Shown one piece after another: positions 54,722 to 62,602 of a stretch of 62,602 bases of DNA (within the stretch, counting starts at the first letter, position 1; each line of letters starts with the position of its first letter). The stretch comes from Acidimicrobiaceae bacterium. GTDB taxonomy: Bacteria; Actinomycetota; Acidimicrobiia; Acidimicrobiales; Poriferisodalaceae. Where the stretch lies: assembly GCA_026713105.1 (NCBI GenBank), contig JAPOPC010000036.1, forward strand, positions 1 to 62,602, in the 5' to 3' direction. A model generated the notes under the pieces. It saw only the letters and a program-made list of their open reading frames with translations. It searched no databases and was not told the DNA's origin. The position numbers and the translations under genes are program-made.

Positions 54722-56035
54722 ATGGCTGTGACGCGCTTGGGGTTCCTGCTGGACAGCGGCGCGTGCATCGGCTGCCACGCGTGCACGGTGGCATGCAAGA
54801 GCGAGCATGACGTGCCGCTCGGCGTCAACCGGACGTGGGTGAATTACGTCGAGACCGGCGAGTTTCCCCAGACGCAGCGGCACTTCGCCGTGATGCGCTG
54901 CAACCACTGCGACGATGCCCCCTGCATCGAGATCTGCCCGACCGGTGCGCTGTTTCGGGCCTCCAACGGCGTCGTGGACTTCGACGATTCTCGCTGCATC
55001 GGCTGCAAGGGCTGCATGAACGCATGCCCGTACGACGCCCTGTACATCTCGCCGGCGACCGGAACTGCGCACAAATGCAACTTTTGCCAGCACCGGCTGG
55101 AAGTCGGCCTGGAGCCGTCATGCGTGAGCGTGTGCCCGACGCGAGCCATCACGGTGGTCGATCACGACAACCCCGATGATGCGGCCGCCGTTCGAATCCA
55201 ACGCGAGGAGCTGCCGGTGCGGGCGCCCGAGCGTCGCACCCTCCCGAAGGTGCACTACGCGGGCACGGTGCCCGAGGCCTTGGATCCGCTGGCCCGCCCC
55301 GTGGCCGACGACGGGCTGATCTGGGCCGATTGGACCGGCAGCGCAGCCTGGCCGGCCACGTCGAGCCCTGCGCCGGCCGCACGCACCGCCTACACGGTGG
55401 CCCATGACGAGCCTTGGGGCGCCAAGGTGGCCGGCTACATGGTCACCAAGGGTGTGGCCGCAGGTGTGATGCTGTGGGCTGCCGCTGCTGCGCTGCTGGG
55501 CTGGGACGACCGTGCTGCGGTCGCCACTGGTCCAGCCGTGATCGCCCTGGTCGCGCTGGCGGTGACGGGTGTCTTGCTCATCGCAGATCTGAAGCGGCCC
55601 GAGCGCTTCTGGTACCTGTTCGCCAAGGGACGGCTTCGCAGCTGGATCACCGCAGGTGCGTGGGTGATCATGGCCGACGCTGCTTTGGTGACGCTGTGGG
55701 GCATCGCAGGCCTCTGGGGGGGTTCTGCCTGGTTTGTGGTGCTGATCGGCCCGACGGTGTTGTTCTCGCTGATGACCGCTGCCTATACCGCGTTGTTGCT
55801 GCGCCAGTGCCGGGGACGCGTGATGTGGGCGGACCGCCCCGTTCTTGCGCTCATCGGCCGGCTGGTCGGCGAAGCCGTGCTGGGAGGCGGCGCGGTGTGG
55901 GGAGCCTTCCTGGCCGTGAGGGCAAACGCGGCGATCTTCGCCTGGGTCCCGGTGGTCGCTGCGGGAGTCCTGGCATGGCTGTGGCGTCACGACCGGGAAT
56001 TCCTGCGGGCGGCCCAGGCGGTACCGCTGTCGTGA
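54722..56035 (+). CDS. Four-cluster ferredoxin fused to NrfD/DmsC-type membrane anchor
   Basis: The electron-transfer and membrane subunits of a molybdopterin oxidoreductase in one chain, 437 aa. The N-terminal 170 residues have four 4Fe-4S motifs: CIGCHACTVAC, CNHCDDAPCIEIC, CIGCKGCMNAC and CNFC followed by CVSVC. After a Pro/Ala linker come about six membrane helices (GVAAGVMLWAAAAALLG, VIALVALAVTGVLLIADL and WVIMADAALVTLWGIAGLW among them), as in NrfD/DmsC/PsrC quinone-reacting anchors. These are normally two genes. ATG 54722 or GTG 54728 is the start. The catalytic subunit gene follows with a GTGA overlap. Confidence 0.85.
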   Translation: MAVTRLGFLLDSGACIGCHACTVACKSEHDVPLGVNRTWVNYVETGEFPQTQRHFAVMRCNHCDDAPCIEICPTGALFRASNGVVDFDDSRCIGCKGCMNACPYDALYISPATGTAHKCNFCQHRLEVGLEPSCVSVCPTRAITVVDHDNPDDAAAVRIQREELPVRAPERRTLPKVHYAGTVPEALDPLARPVADDGLIWADWTGSAAWPATSSPAPAARTAYTVAHDEPWGAKVAGYMVTKGVAAGVMLWAAAAALLGWDDRAAVATGPAVIALVALAVTGVLLIADLKRPERFWYLFAKGRLRSWITAGAWVIMADAALVTLWGIAGLWGGSAWFVVLIGPTVLFSLMTAAYTALLLRQCRGRVMWADRPVLALIGRLVGEAVLGGGAVWGAFLAVRANAAIFAWVPVVAAGVLAWLWRHDREFLRAAQAVPLS

Positions 56036-58923
56036 CGGCCTCAGAGCAGACGGGAGCGGGCGTGCAGCCTGGAGCAACGGGATTGTCGGCTGCGCCACCG
56101 CACGCGCAGTGGCATCACTGGACTGAGCTCGACGCCGCCTCGTGGCCCGAGCGCAAGGAACGCAACTACACGCTGGTGCCCACGACCTGCTTCAACTGCG
56201 AAGCGGCGTGCGGCCTGGTCGCCTACATCGACCGCGACACCGATGAAGTCGTTCGTTTCGAAGGGAACCCCGAACACCCTGCATCCCGGGGACGCAATTG
56301 CGCGAAGGGTCCCGCCACCATCAACCAGGTTCATGACACCGAGCGCATCCTGTACCCGCTGCGCCGGACGGGCGAGCGCGGCGGGGGCGGATGGGAACGG
56401 GTGAGCTGGGACGAGGCGCTGGCCGAGATCGCTGCCCGCATCAGAGCGGCCATCGTCGAGGACCGCCGCGACGAGATCATGTACCACGTCGGCCGACCGG
56501 GCGAGGACGGGTACACCGAGCGTGTGCTGGTTGCGTGGGGCATCGATGGGCACAACAGCCACACCAACGTCTGCTCCTCCAGCGCCCGGGTGGGCTACGC
56601 GACCTGGATGGGGCATGACCGGCCCTCCTCAGACTTCGCCAATGCCGAGGTCATCTTTCTGATCTCGAGCCACCTCGAGGCGGGGCACTACTTCAACCCG
56701 CACGCCCAGCGCATCATCGAGGGCCAGCAACGGGGGGCGAAGGTCATCTGTGTCGACCCGAGGCTGTCCAATACCGGCGCCAAGGCCGACCACTGGCTGC
56801 CGGCGTGGCCCGGCACCGAACCGGTCCTGCTGCTGAGCCTGACCCACCTCTTGCTCGAAGCCGGTACGTGGGACCGCGCCTTCGTTCATCGCTGGACGAA
56901 TTGGCAGACCTACCTGGCCCAGACCCGACCTGACCTGCCGCCGACGTTCGAGTCGGTCGAGGTGGCCCTGCGCGACGCGTATGCGGAATACACCCCCGAG
57001 CGGGCAGCAGAGCTGTGCGGGGTGGACGCGGACGAACTGCGCGAGATCGCGCGCTCCATTGGTGGGGCGCACGGCCGTTTCGCTTCCCATAACTGGCGTG
57101 CCGCGGGGGCTGGCAATTTGGGCGGCTGGCAAACCGCCCGCTGCCTCTTCTTGCTCAATGTGCTCACCGGGTCGGTGGGCACGGTGGGGGGCACGACGGG
57201 CGCGGGCTGGCACAAGATGAAGCCGGCGCCGCCGCTGCGTCCGCCGCCGGTCCAGCACTGGAACGAGATGTCGTGGCCGCGTGAGTACCCGCTCAGCCAC
57301 CACGAGATGTCGATCCTGCTTCCGCACTTCCTGCGAGAAGGCAGGGGCAAACTCGACACGTACTTCACGCGCGTCTACAACCCGGTGTGGACGAACCCTG
57401 ACGGGTTCAGCTGGCTGGAGGCGCTGAGCGACCCCGAGCGGGTCGGCTGTCACGTTGCACTGACGCCGACGTGGTCGGAGACAGCCTGGTTCGCCGACTT
57501 CGTGCTGCCGATGGGTGTCGGCTCCGAACGCCACGACCTGGCGTCGTTTGAGACCCACGCAGGCCAATGGCTGGGCTTCCGTCAGCCGGTCATGCGCCGG
57601 TATGCGGAACTGCGCGGCCGCGAACTCGGCCCCGACACTCGTACTCACGAGTTCAATCCGGGCGAGGTCTGGGAGGAGAACGAGTTTTGGATCGACCTGT
57701 CGTGGCGGATCGATCCCGATGGCTCGCTCGGCATCCGCCAGTGGTTCGAGAGCCCGTCGCGGCCAGGCGAGCCCATCAGCATCGACGAGTACTACGAAGC
57801 GATCTTCACCGACGAGGTACCGGGCTTGGCCGACGACGCTGCGGCTGCGGGCCAGTCGCCGCTCGAGTTCATGCGCGATCGCGGGGCCTACGCCGTGCGA
57901 GGCGATCCCTACGGTCACCACGAGCGCGTCGTGCAGCCACCGCAGCTGACCGGCACCGCGCTCGGCGATGACGCGGTCTACCGGCCGGTGCGCGACTCGG
58001 TCCGTGGCGCTGCCATGTCGTTGCCCCCGCTCGGGGACGGTTCAGTGGCGGTGCAGGTCGCGGGAGCGGCCCGTCAAGGGTTCCCGACGCCGTCGCGCAA
58101 GCTCGAGCTGTACTCCACGACGTTGGCCGAGTGGGGCTGGCCCGAGCACGCGACACCTGGCTGGATTCCCAGCCACGTGCACTGGCAGCGGTTGGATCTT
58201 GCCGGCGACGAGCGGATTCTGGTGCCGACGTTCCGCATTCCGACACTCATCCACACCAGGTCGGCGAACGCCAAGTGGCTGGCAGAGATCAGCCACCGCC
58301 ATCCTTTGTGGATCCACCCCTCAGATGCCGAAGCGCTCGGCATCGAAATGGGAGGCCTCGTGCGGATCAGCACCCGCATCGGCCATTTCGTGATCTCGGC
58401 ATGGCGCACCGAGGGCATTCGCCCAGGTGTTGTGGCGGCCTCGCACCACATGGGCCGTTGGCGGCTCGACCCCGCAACCAAGCCTGAGGCTGAGCCCCAA
58501 GCAAGAGGTCGTGCTGATGACGCCCGACCCAGGTCGTGGGCCGGTGGTCCCGCAGAAATCCAGCGGGACGGCACGGTGTGGAAACTCCGGCGCACCGGGT
58601 CGATGTCGCCGTTCGATTCTGACGATCCCGATTCTGAGCGGGTGTGGTGGAACGACACGGGCGTGCACCAGAACTTGACGTTCTCGGTGCAGCCTGACCC
58701 GATTTCGGGCATGCAGTGCTGGCATCAGCGGGTGCGTGTGGGACCCGCCGAACCCGGTGATCGTTATGGGGACGTCGTGGTCGACACCCAGCGCGCCCGG
58801 GCCGCATACGAGGAGTGGCTGGCGATGACACGACCGGCGCCCGGCCCCGGCGGGCTCCGCCGCCCGAAATGGCTGGCGCGCCCGATGAAGCCTCACGCAG
58901 ACGCCTACCGCCTCGATTCCTGA
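56032..58923 (+). CDS. Molybdopterin oxidoreductase, catalytic subunit
   Basis: A DMSO reductase-superfamily enzyme with bis-MGD cofactor, 963 aa. An N-terminal 4Fe-4S site is at CFNCEAACGLV and GRNCAKG; the Mo-ligand region is probably NVCSSSARVGYATWMG, suggesting a Cys ligand as in polysulfide/thiosulfate or sulfite-type enzymes. The C-terminal MGD domain has LWIHPSDAEALGIEMGG and GVVAASHHMGRW. No twin-Arg signal is seen, so it likely faces the cytoplasm. GTG 56032 overlaps the upstream stop; the frame open before it is inside that gene. With its fused FeS/NrfD partner it resembles a SoeABC/PsrABC complex; the substrate is not settled. Confidence 0.87.
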   Translation: MTASEQTGAGVQPGATGLSAAPPHAQWHHWTELDAASWPERKERNYTLVPTTCFNCEAACGLVAYIDRDTDEVVRFEGNPEHPASRGRNCAKGPATINQVHDTERILYPLRRTGERGGGGWERVSWDEALAEIAARIRAAIVEDRRDEIMYHVGRPGEDGYTERVLVAWGIDGHNSHTNVCSSSARVGYATWMGHDRPSSDFANAEVIFLISSHLEAGHYFNPHAQRIIEGQQRGAKVICVDPRLSNTGAKADHWLPAWPGTEPVLLLSLTHLLLEAGTWDRAFVHRWTNWQTYLAQTRPDLPPTFESVEVALRDAYAEYTPERAAELCGVDADELREIARSIGGAHGRFASHNWRAAGAGNLGGWQTARCLFLLNVLTGSVGTVGGTTGAGWHKMKPAPPLRPPPVQHWNEMSWPREYPLSHHEMSILLPHFLREGRGKLDTYFTRVYNPVWTNPDGFSWLEALSDPERVGCHVALTPTWSETAWFADFVLPMGVGSERHDLASFETHAGQWLGFRQPVMRRYAELRGRELGPDTRTHEFNPGEVWEENEFWIDLSWRIDPDGSLGIRQWFESPSRPGEPISIDEYYEAIFTDEVPGLADDAAAAGQSPLEFMRDRGAYAVRGDPYGHHERVVQPPQLTGTALGDDAVYRPVRDSVRGAAMSLPPLGDGSVAVQVAGAARQGFPTPSRKLELYSTTLAEWGWPEHATPGWIPSHVHWQRLDLAGDERILVPTFRIPTLIHTRSANAKWLAEISHRHPLWIHPSDAEALGIEMGGLVRISTRIGHFVISAWRTEGIRPGVVAASHHMGRWRLDPATKPEAEPQARGRADDARPRSWAGGPAEIQRDGTVWKLRRTGSMSPFDSDDPDSERVWWNDTGVHQNLTFSVQPDPISGMQCWHQRVRVGPAEPGDRYGDVVVDTQRARAAYEEWLAMTRPAPGPGGLRRPKWLARPMKPHADAYRLDS

Positions 58924-58934
58924 GCCGGATGGTT

Positions 58935-59687
58935 CTAGCTGGGCTTGTGTGCCTTGCGGGAACCGGCCTCCCAATCCTCCATCTCGGGCGCATCGGTGAC
59001 GGTGCCCAGCACGTTGAGCTGCGGTGCCTCGCGCAGTGATCGCTTCAGTTCGGCGAAACCGGGGAAGCGGGCCAGCTCGATGACCGCGTTCCACAACGGC
59101 ACCGCTTGCTCGTCCGATGGGACTCGTGAGATCACCGGTCCGAAGAAGGACAATCCGTCGGGCGGTTCGAACGTGATGATCGGTGTGCCCACGTCACGCC
59201 CGGTGCGGCTCAGGGCGAGCTCGGTTTCCGCCTCGATTTCGGCATCCCAGGAGTCGTCGTCGACTGCGAGCGCATACTCGGTGGGCAGTCCGGCGGTGGC
59301 CAGCGCTCCAGCGGTGTGCTCCGCGGTGCCGATGCGGTCTCGCAAGCCTGATCCCTTCGGCATCTCCCAGTAGTGCTGACCCATCGCGTCGTACAGCGGC
59401 CCCATGACGTTGCGGCCGAGATCCGCTCGTACTTTGGCGGCGACCCGCAGCATCCGCAGCCCGGCGGTGTGCCCCTGCTCATACCCGGCCGGGAAGTCTT
59501 TGGCATAGTCCCGGTCCTTGTTCAGGACGCGCAGCGAGATGAAGCGCCAGTCCACCGTGTAGCCGGTCTGGGCAACCACCTTTTCGACCCAGCGCGACGT
59601 GATCCATGCAAACGGGCACACCGGGTCCCAGAAGAACTCGAGATCGGGTGGTGTGTCAGCATCCGTTCCGGTGTCTGTAGTACTCAT
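58935..59687 (-). CDS. DsbA-family protein (mycothiol-dependent nitroreductase Rv2466c-like)
   Basis: A 250-residue DsbA-fold protein: LEFFWDPVCPFAWITSRWV at the N-terminus, a helical insert, then VGTPIITFEPP with the cis-Pro. The active site is CPFA, so the second Cys of the usual CPWC of Rv2466c is missing, implying a one-cysteine or non-redox mechanism. ATG 59687 fits the fold; the frame extends upstream but overlaps a divergent gene. The gap to that gene is only 17 bp. Confidence 0.8.
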   Translation of the reverse strand: MSTTDTGTDADTPPDLEFFWDPVCPFAWITSRWVEKVVAQTGYTVDWRFISLRVLNKDRDYAKDFPAGYEQGHTAGLRMLRVAAKVRADLGRNVMGPLYDAMGQHYWEMPKGSGLRDRIGTAEHTAGALATAGLPTEYALAVDDDSWDAEIEAETELALSRTGRDVGTPIITFEPPDGLSFFGPVISRVPSDEQAVPLWNAVIELARFPGFAELKRSLREAPQLNVLGTVTDAPEMEDWEAGSRKAHKPS

Positions 59688-59704
59688 GCGCGCATGGCTA
59701 GCAC

Positions 59705-60619
59705 ATGCGCCCCACAGCCATGAGTGGTCCTGCCGGTGGCGTGCCGGCGCCCGAGATGGTCGAAGTGGCCGACGGAGTCGAGCTCGCACTGCACTGCCTG
59801 GGCGGCGATGGGCCGCCGCTGCTGTTCGTGCATGCCACGGGTTTCAACGGCCGAACCTACGGACCGCTGACGAGCCGCCTGACCGAGCACTTCACCGTCT
59901 GGGCGCCTGACCTTCGCGCCCACGGCTGGAGTCCGCCGCCCGTTGATCGGGACTTCTTGTGGACGACGCTGGCAGCCGACTTGCTGGGGATCGTCGACCA
60001 CTTGGGGATCGCCCACGGGGAGTTGGACTGTGTCGGCCATTCGATCGGCGCGGCGACTCTGCTGCTGGCCGACACGCTGCGGCCCGGCACCATCGGGCGC
60101 ATGTACGGCTACGAGCCGGTCGTGTGGCGTCTCGAAGATCAATTCGGCCCGGGTGAGAACCCGTTGATCGCTCTCACCACGAAGCGCCGGGAGGAGTTCG
60201 CCTCACGGGGCGAAGCCTTCGAGCGATTCGCCTCCCGCCCGCCCTTCGGCGGCGTGCGGGCCGATGCGCTGGCGAGCTATCTCGCAAACGGATTCGAAGA
60301 CCTGCCCGATGGCTCTGTGCGGCTGCGCTGCCGCGCCGCGGACGAGGCAGCGACCTACGACGGCGAATGGGTCTCGACCACTGCTCGCCTGGAGGGCAGC
60401 GCTACTCCGGTGGTCATCGGCAAGGGCCTGGAGATGACCTTTGAGGACATCGGCGTGCCGGCGCACGAGGCTCTGCCCAACTCGAAGCTGATCACGTATC
60501 ACGGGCTGGGGCACTTCGGGCCCTTCGAGGCGCCTGACGTGATCGCCTCTGACGCGCTGGCGACCGTGCTCGGTCACGAACCCGCAGGCACGCACTCCGA
60601 GACGAACTCCACCAAGTAG
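59705..60619 (+). CDS. Alpha/beta hydrolase (paralogue of the 45-kb gene)
   Basis: A 304-residue serine hydrolase with HATGFNGRTYGPL, nucleophile elbow CVGHSIGAATLLL, and catalytic His probably in GLGHFGPF. It shares its cap layout with the hydrolase at 44977. ATG 59705 is used; ATG 59720 is also possible, and no clear promoter hexamer decides. Its 3' end overlaps the next, convergent gene by 46 bp. Substrate unknown. Confidence 0.8.
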   Translation: MRPTAMSGPAGGVPAPEMVEVADGVELALHCLGGDGPPLLFVHATGFNGRTYGPLTSRLTEHFTVWAPDLRAHGWSPPPVDRDFLWTTLAADLLGIVDHLGIAHGELDCVGHSIGAATLLLADTLRPGTIGRMYGYEPVVWRLEDQFGPGENPLIALTTKRREEFASRGEAFERFASRPPFGGVRADALASYLANGFEDLPDGSVRLRCRAADEAATYDGEWVSTTARLEGSATPVVIGKGLEMTFEDIGVPAHEALPNSKLITYHGLGHFGPFEAPDVIASDALATVLGHEPAGTHSETNSTK

Positions 60620-61434
60620 TCGGCGATCCGCTCGGGCTGGTCGCGATGAGCGACATGGCCGCAGTCGGCCAGCATGTGGCCCCTGGCATCAGGCGCTGAG
60701 CGGACGATTGTGGACACCTGCGCCTCGGTGCCGTACTGGTCGCCCTCGCCCTGAAGCACCAGGACCGGGCAGGCGATGCGCTCGATCAGCGGCCGGATGT
60801 CCCAGTCGCGAAACTGCGGGGTCAGCCAGACGTCTCGCCAGCGTTCGAATGCGAGGCGCGGATGGTCGTGGTGGCGGGCGAGCCCGGAGATGACCGGCTC
60901 GCGCTGGCTGTCGATGGCACGAATGCCATCGATGCAGACGTCCTCGATGAATGAGTGCGGCGCGATCACGGCCACGCCGAGCGGCACGACTGATTCCAGT
61001 CCCGCTGCTATCAGCGAGATGGATGCTCCGTCGCTGTGCCCGATGAGCACGGGCGAGCGGATACCGAGTTCGTGGAGCACTGCGGGCAGCACTTCGGTGG
61101 CCTCGCGCTCCATGAAGCCGTCGCTGTAGGTCTCGGGCACCGGGTCTGAGCGTCCGTAGCCGCTGCGGTCGTAGGCGATGACGTCGAGCCCACATCGGCG
61201 CGCCAGCACTTCGGGCAGTTCCCGCCATTGGGTGATGCTGCCGAGGCCCTCGTGCAACATCACGATCACGGGGCTTGCGCTGCCGTGTCGGTGCCCGGTG
61301 CCGGTGCCTCCAGGAGAGATCTTGCGGTATGCGATGCCGACGGCGTCGAGCTGCACGTGACCGTCCACGGTGACCAGCTCGTCGATCACGTTGCCATCCG
61401 GCGTGGGGGAGATGCCCAATGGTTCCCAAGGCAC
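60574..61434 (-). CDS. Alpha/beta hydrolase
   Basis: A 286-residue serine hydrolase: oxyanion segment VMLHEGLGSITQWRELP, nucleophile elbow LIGHSDGASISL, acid in LVLQGEGDQYG and His in ADCGHVAHRDQP. This is closest to lipase/esterase-type and haloperoxidase-like hydrolases. The start is uncertain: GTG 61434 and GTG 61389 are both reasonable, and the frame is open to 61635 inside the upstream gene. It follows the esterase gene by about 40 bp on the same strand and is probably cotranscribed with it. Confidence 0.78.
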   Translation of the reverse strand: MPWEPLGISPTPDGNVIDELVTVDGHVQLDAVGIAYRKISPGGTGTGHRHGSASPVIVMLHEGLGSITQWRELPEVLARRCGLDVIAYDRSGYGRSDPVPETYSDGFMEREATEVLPAVLHELGIRSPVLIGHSDGASISLIAAGLESVVPLGVAVIAPHSFIEDVCIDGIRAIDSQREPVISGLARHHDHPRLAFERWRDVWLTPQFRDWDIRPLIERIACPVLVLQGEGDQYGTEAQVSTIVRSAPDARGHMLADCGHVAHRDQPERIADYLVEFVSECVPAGS

Positions 61435-61471
61435 TGGTTCGTCATTCGCGCAGTGCCCCGCGGCCAGCCGC

Positions 61472-62602
61472 TCAGCCCCAGGCGCGTGCAACAGCGCGGG
61501 GCAGCTCTTCGATCCATTGGATGAGGTCGTGGCCGCAGACGCGCTCGGTCCAGTCGTGCGGCGATTTTGCGAAGTGCAGCCATGCTGCCCACGCCTCGGT
61601 GGCCTGGTGGAAACCGCCCTCGAGAGTGCCGGCACACAGGTGCACGAACGGAGCTTCGGCGGCGTTCCAGTTCATCTGCTCGTTCGGCGGCATGCCGGTG
61701 GAATACGCCATGGCGTGACCGAACTTGTCGCGGTGCATGTGACCGACGGCGAGAGCGTGACCTCCGCCGTCGGATGCGCCGAATACGCCGCGCTGGCTGC
61801 GGTCGCCCGAAACGCCGAAGGACTGCTCAGCCCATGCGGTCAGCTCTTCGACGAAGAAGCGCTGGTGGCGGTCGAAACGGTCGTTGTCGAAGCCCGGCAG
61901 GTACTCCATGGCCCGTTCATTCCCATAGCCACCCATCGGCGCGGAGTGCGCGGCGACCAGCACGAAGCGGGGCACCGTTTCGTTGGTGATGCCGGCGTCG
62001 AGCCGGCGGATGTACGGGCCGATCATGCCGCCGTCAGTGGCATACAGCACTGGCAAGGGCTCTGCGTGGGAGTGCTGAGGCGGCAGGTACACCGTCACCT
62101 TGCGCTTCGAGCGAAGTGACGTGCTGTCGACGGTGTGCTCCTGGATTTCCCCGCGCAGCTCGTCGTCGGGGTGCGAGGGCAATTCGGCGGGTGCCTCGGG
62201 CCCGCGGAACCGGTGCGGCACCGGGCCGCGCTGGCCGCCCAGCAGGCTCCCGGCGTCGTCGAGCGGCCAGAAGCCATAGCCGATCACCGCTTCAGGCAGA
62301 CGCTCGATGCGCACGCTGAGCGCCCACAGGTCGTTGCGAGTCCCGTCGCTGGCCCCGTCGCCGTTGTCGCCGCCGACCCGCCACATCGGCAGCTCGATGA
62401 CCGGGCCGGGCAGCACGCCGGCGGCCTCGCTGCGGCGGGGGGGGGGGGGGGCGGGGCGGCGCACCCCCCCCCCGGCCCGGGGCGCCCCGCGGGCGGCATC
62501 GCGGCGGGGGGGGAAGGGGAGCGCGCCGCCGTCACCCCAGCAGCCGGCAGGGTCCGCCTCGAGCCGCTCTTCGAGGAATGCAGGGCTCGGATCACGCCAG
62601 AC
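61472..62602 (-). CDS. Enterochelin esterase-like hydrolase, 5' end cut and frame disturbed
   Basis: An esterase of the Fes/feruloyl esterase (PF00756-like) type. The catalytic domain has VTVYLPPQHSHAEPLPVLY, LYATDGGMIGPY, and nucleophile elbow GVFGASDGGGHAL. The frame opens at 62464 inside a run of Gs. Upstream, in another frame to the window edge, is a matching N-terminal carbohydrate-module-like segment (VWRDPSPAFLEERLEADPAG). The two parts belong to one gene, broken by base-count error or mutation in homopolymers at 62437-62513. The true start is outside the window. Substrate unknown. Confidence 0.72.
   Translation of the reverse strand, partial: VWRDPSPAFLEERLEADPAGCWGDGGALPFPPRRDAARGAPRAGGGVRRPAPPPPRRSEAAGVLPGPVIELPMWRVGGDNGDGASDGTRNDLWALSVRIERLPEAVIGYGFWPLDDAGSLLGGQRGPVPHRFRGPEAPAELPSHPDDELRGEIQEHTVDSTSLRSKRKVTVYLPPQHSHAEPLPVLYATDGGMIGPYIRRLDAGITNETVPRFVLVAAHSAPMGGYGNERAMEYLPGFDNDRFDRHQRFFVEELTAWAEQSFGVSGDRSQRGVFGASDGGGHALAVGHMHRDKFGHAMAYSTGMPPNEQMNWNAAEAPFVHLCAGTLEGGFHQATEAWAAWLHFAKSPHDWTERVCGHDLIQWIEELPRAVARAWG
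62437..62513. other. Homopolymer runs, probable sequence error
   Basis: A run of 15 G (62437-62451), a run of 10 C (62464-62473) and a run of 8 G (62506-62513) lie within 80 bp, unlike anything else in the window. They interrupt a coding frame, as expected of poor-quality sequence close to a contig end. Confidence 0.7.

Noticed and set aside
56629..57921. 430-codon minus-strand frame opposite the molybdopterin enzyme
   Set aside because: It is a shadow of a gene with clear cofactor motifs.
62437..62473. G/C runs as a quadruplex regulatory element
   Set aside because: They fall inside a broken coding frame at the sequence edge, which is better explained by sequence error.

Overview
The window is GC-rich, densely coded DNA from an actinobacterium, probably of the Acidimicrobiia/Ilumatobacter type. 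This placement is inferred from gene content: a fused FO synthase (fbiC) with an F420-type reductase, a monomeric NADP isocitrate dehydrogenase, a long-form ArgG, a mycobacterial-type Cys-rich protein, and many start codons that sit 6-9 bp after a TANNNT hexamer, which is the signature of leaderless actinobacterial promoters. No rRNA, tRNA, CRISPR array, insertion sequence or phage gene was seen. Both window edges cut genes: an RNase D at the left, and an esterase at the right whose 5' end is spoiled by runs of G and C that look like sequence error.

Layout. 1-6.6 kb: RNase D, a small acidic protein, a Cys-rich conserved protein, and a tightly overlapping glycolate oxidase-type operon (glcD-glcE-glcF). 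6.6-17.7 kb: a thioredoxin/CcdA pair, an HxlR regulator translationally coupled to fbiC, transketolase-transaldolase, a FIST sensor-like protein with a small partner, an F420-type oxidoreductase and an M20 peptidase. 17.9-27.5 kb: argG, icd, a tricarballylate dehydrogenase-like flavoprotein, an Ldh-type dehydrogenase, a TauD dioxygenase and a FadJ-like beta-oxidation fusion. 27.5-29.25 kb: a run of small overlapping unknown genes behind one leaderless promoter, one of them a lipoprotein split by a duplicated 10-bp unit. 29.4-31.0 kb: ilvE and an HD protein.

31.1-37.25 kb is the accessory island: a vapBC pair with a perfect 21-bp palindrome, a DUF4143-type ATPase preceded by a 23-bp tandem repeat array that covers its promoter, an antitoxin cut off after its DNA-binding half, and an SbcC/SbcD-like DNA-repair pair. 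A second DUF4143-type ATPase at 47.1 kb also has 23-bp tandem repeats upstream, with different bases but the same period and a similar GARACGCG core. I consider this the best candidate for an undescribed system.

37.4-49.2 kb: MOSC protein, HyuA-HyuB fusion, ribH, a GC-rich repeat/hairpin element, quinone oxidoreductase, amidohydrolase, two alpha/beta hydrolases, the second ATPase, and an SDR. 49.3-54.6 kb: a glycine betaine/proline-type ABC transporter (proV-proW-proX), with ProW carrying a large extra membrane domain. 54.7-58.9 kb: a molybdopterin oxidoreductase with a fused FeS/NrfD partner. 58.9-62.6 kb: a DsbA-like protein and three hydrolases.
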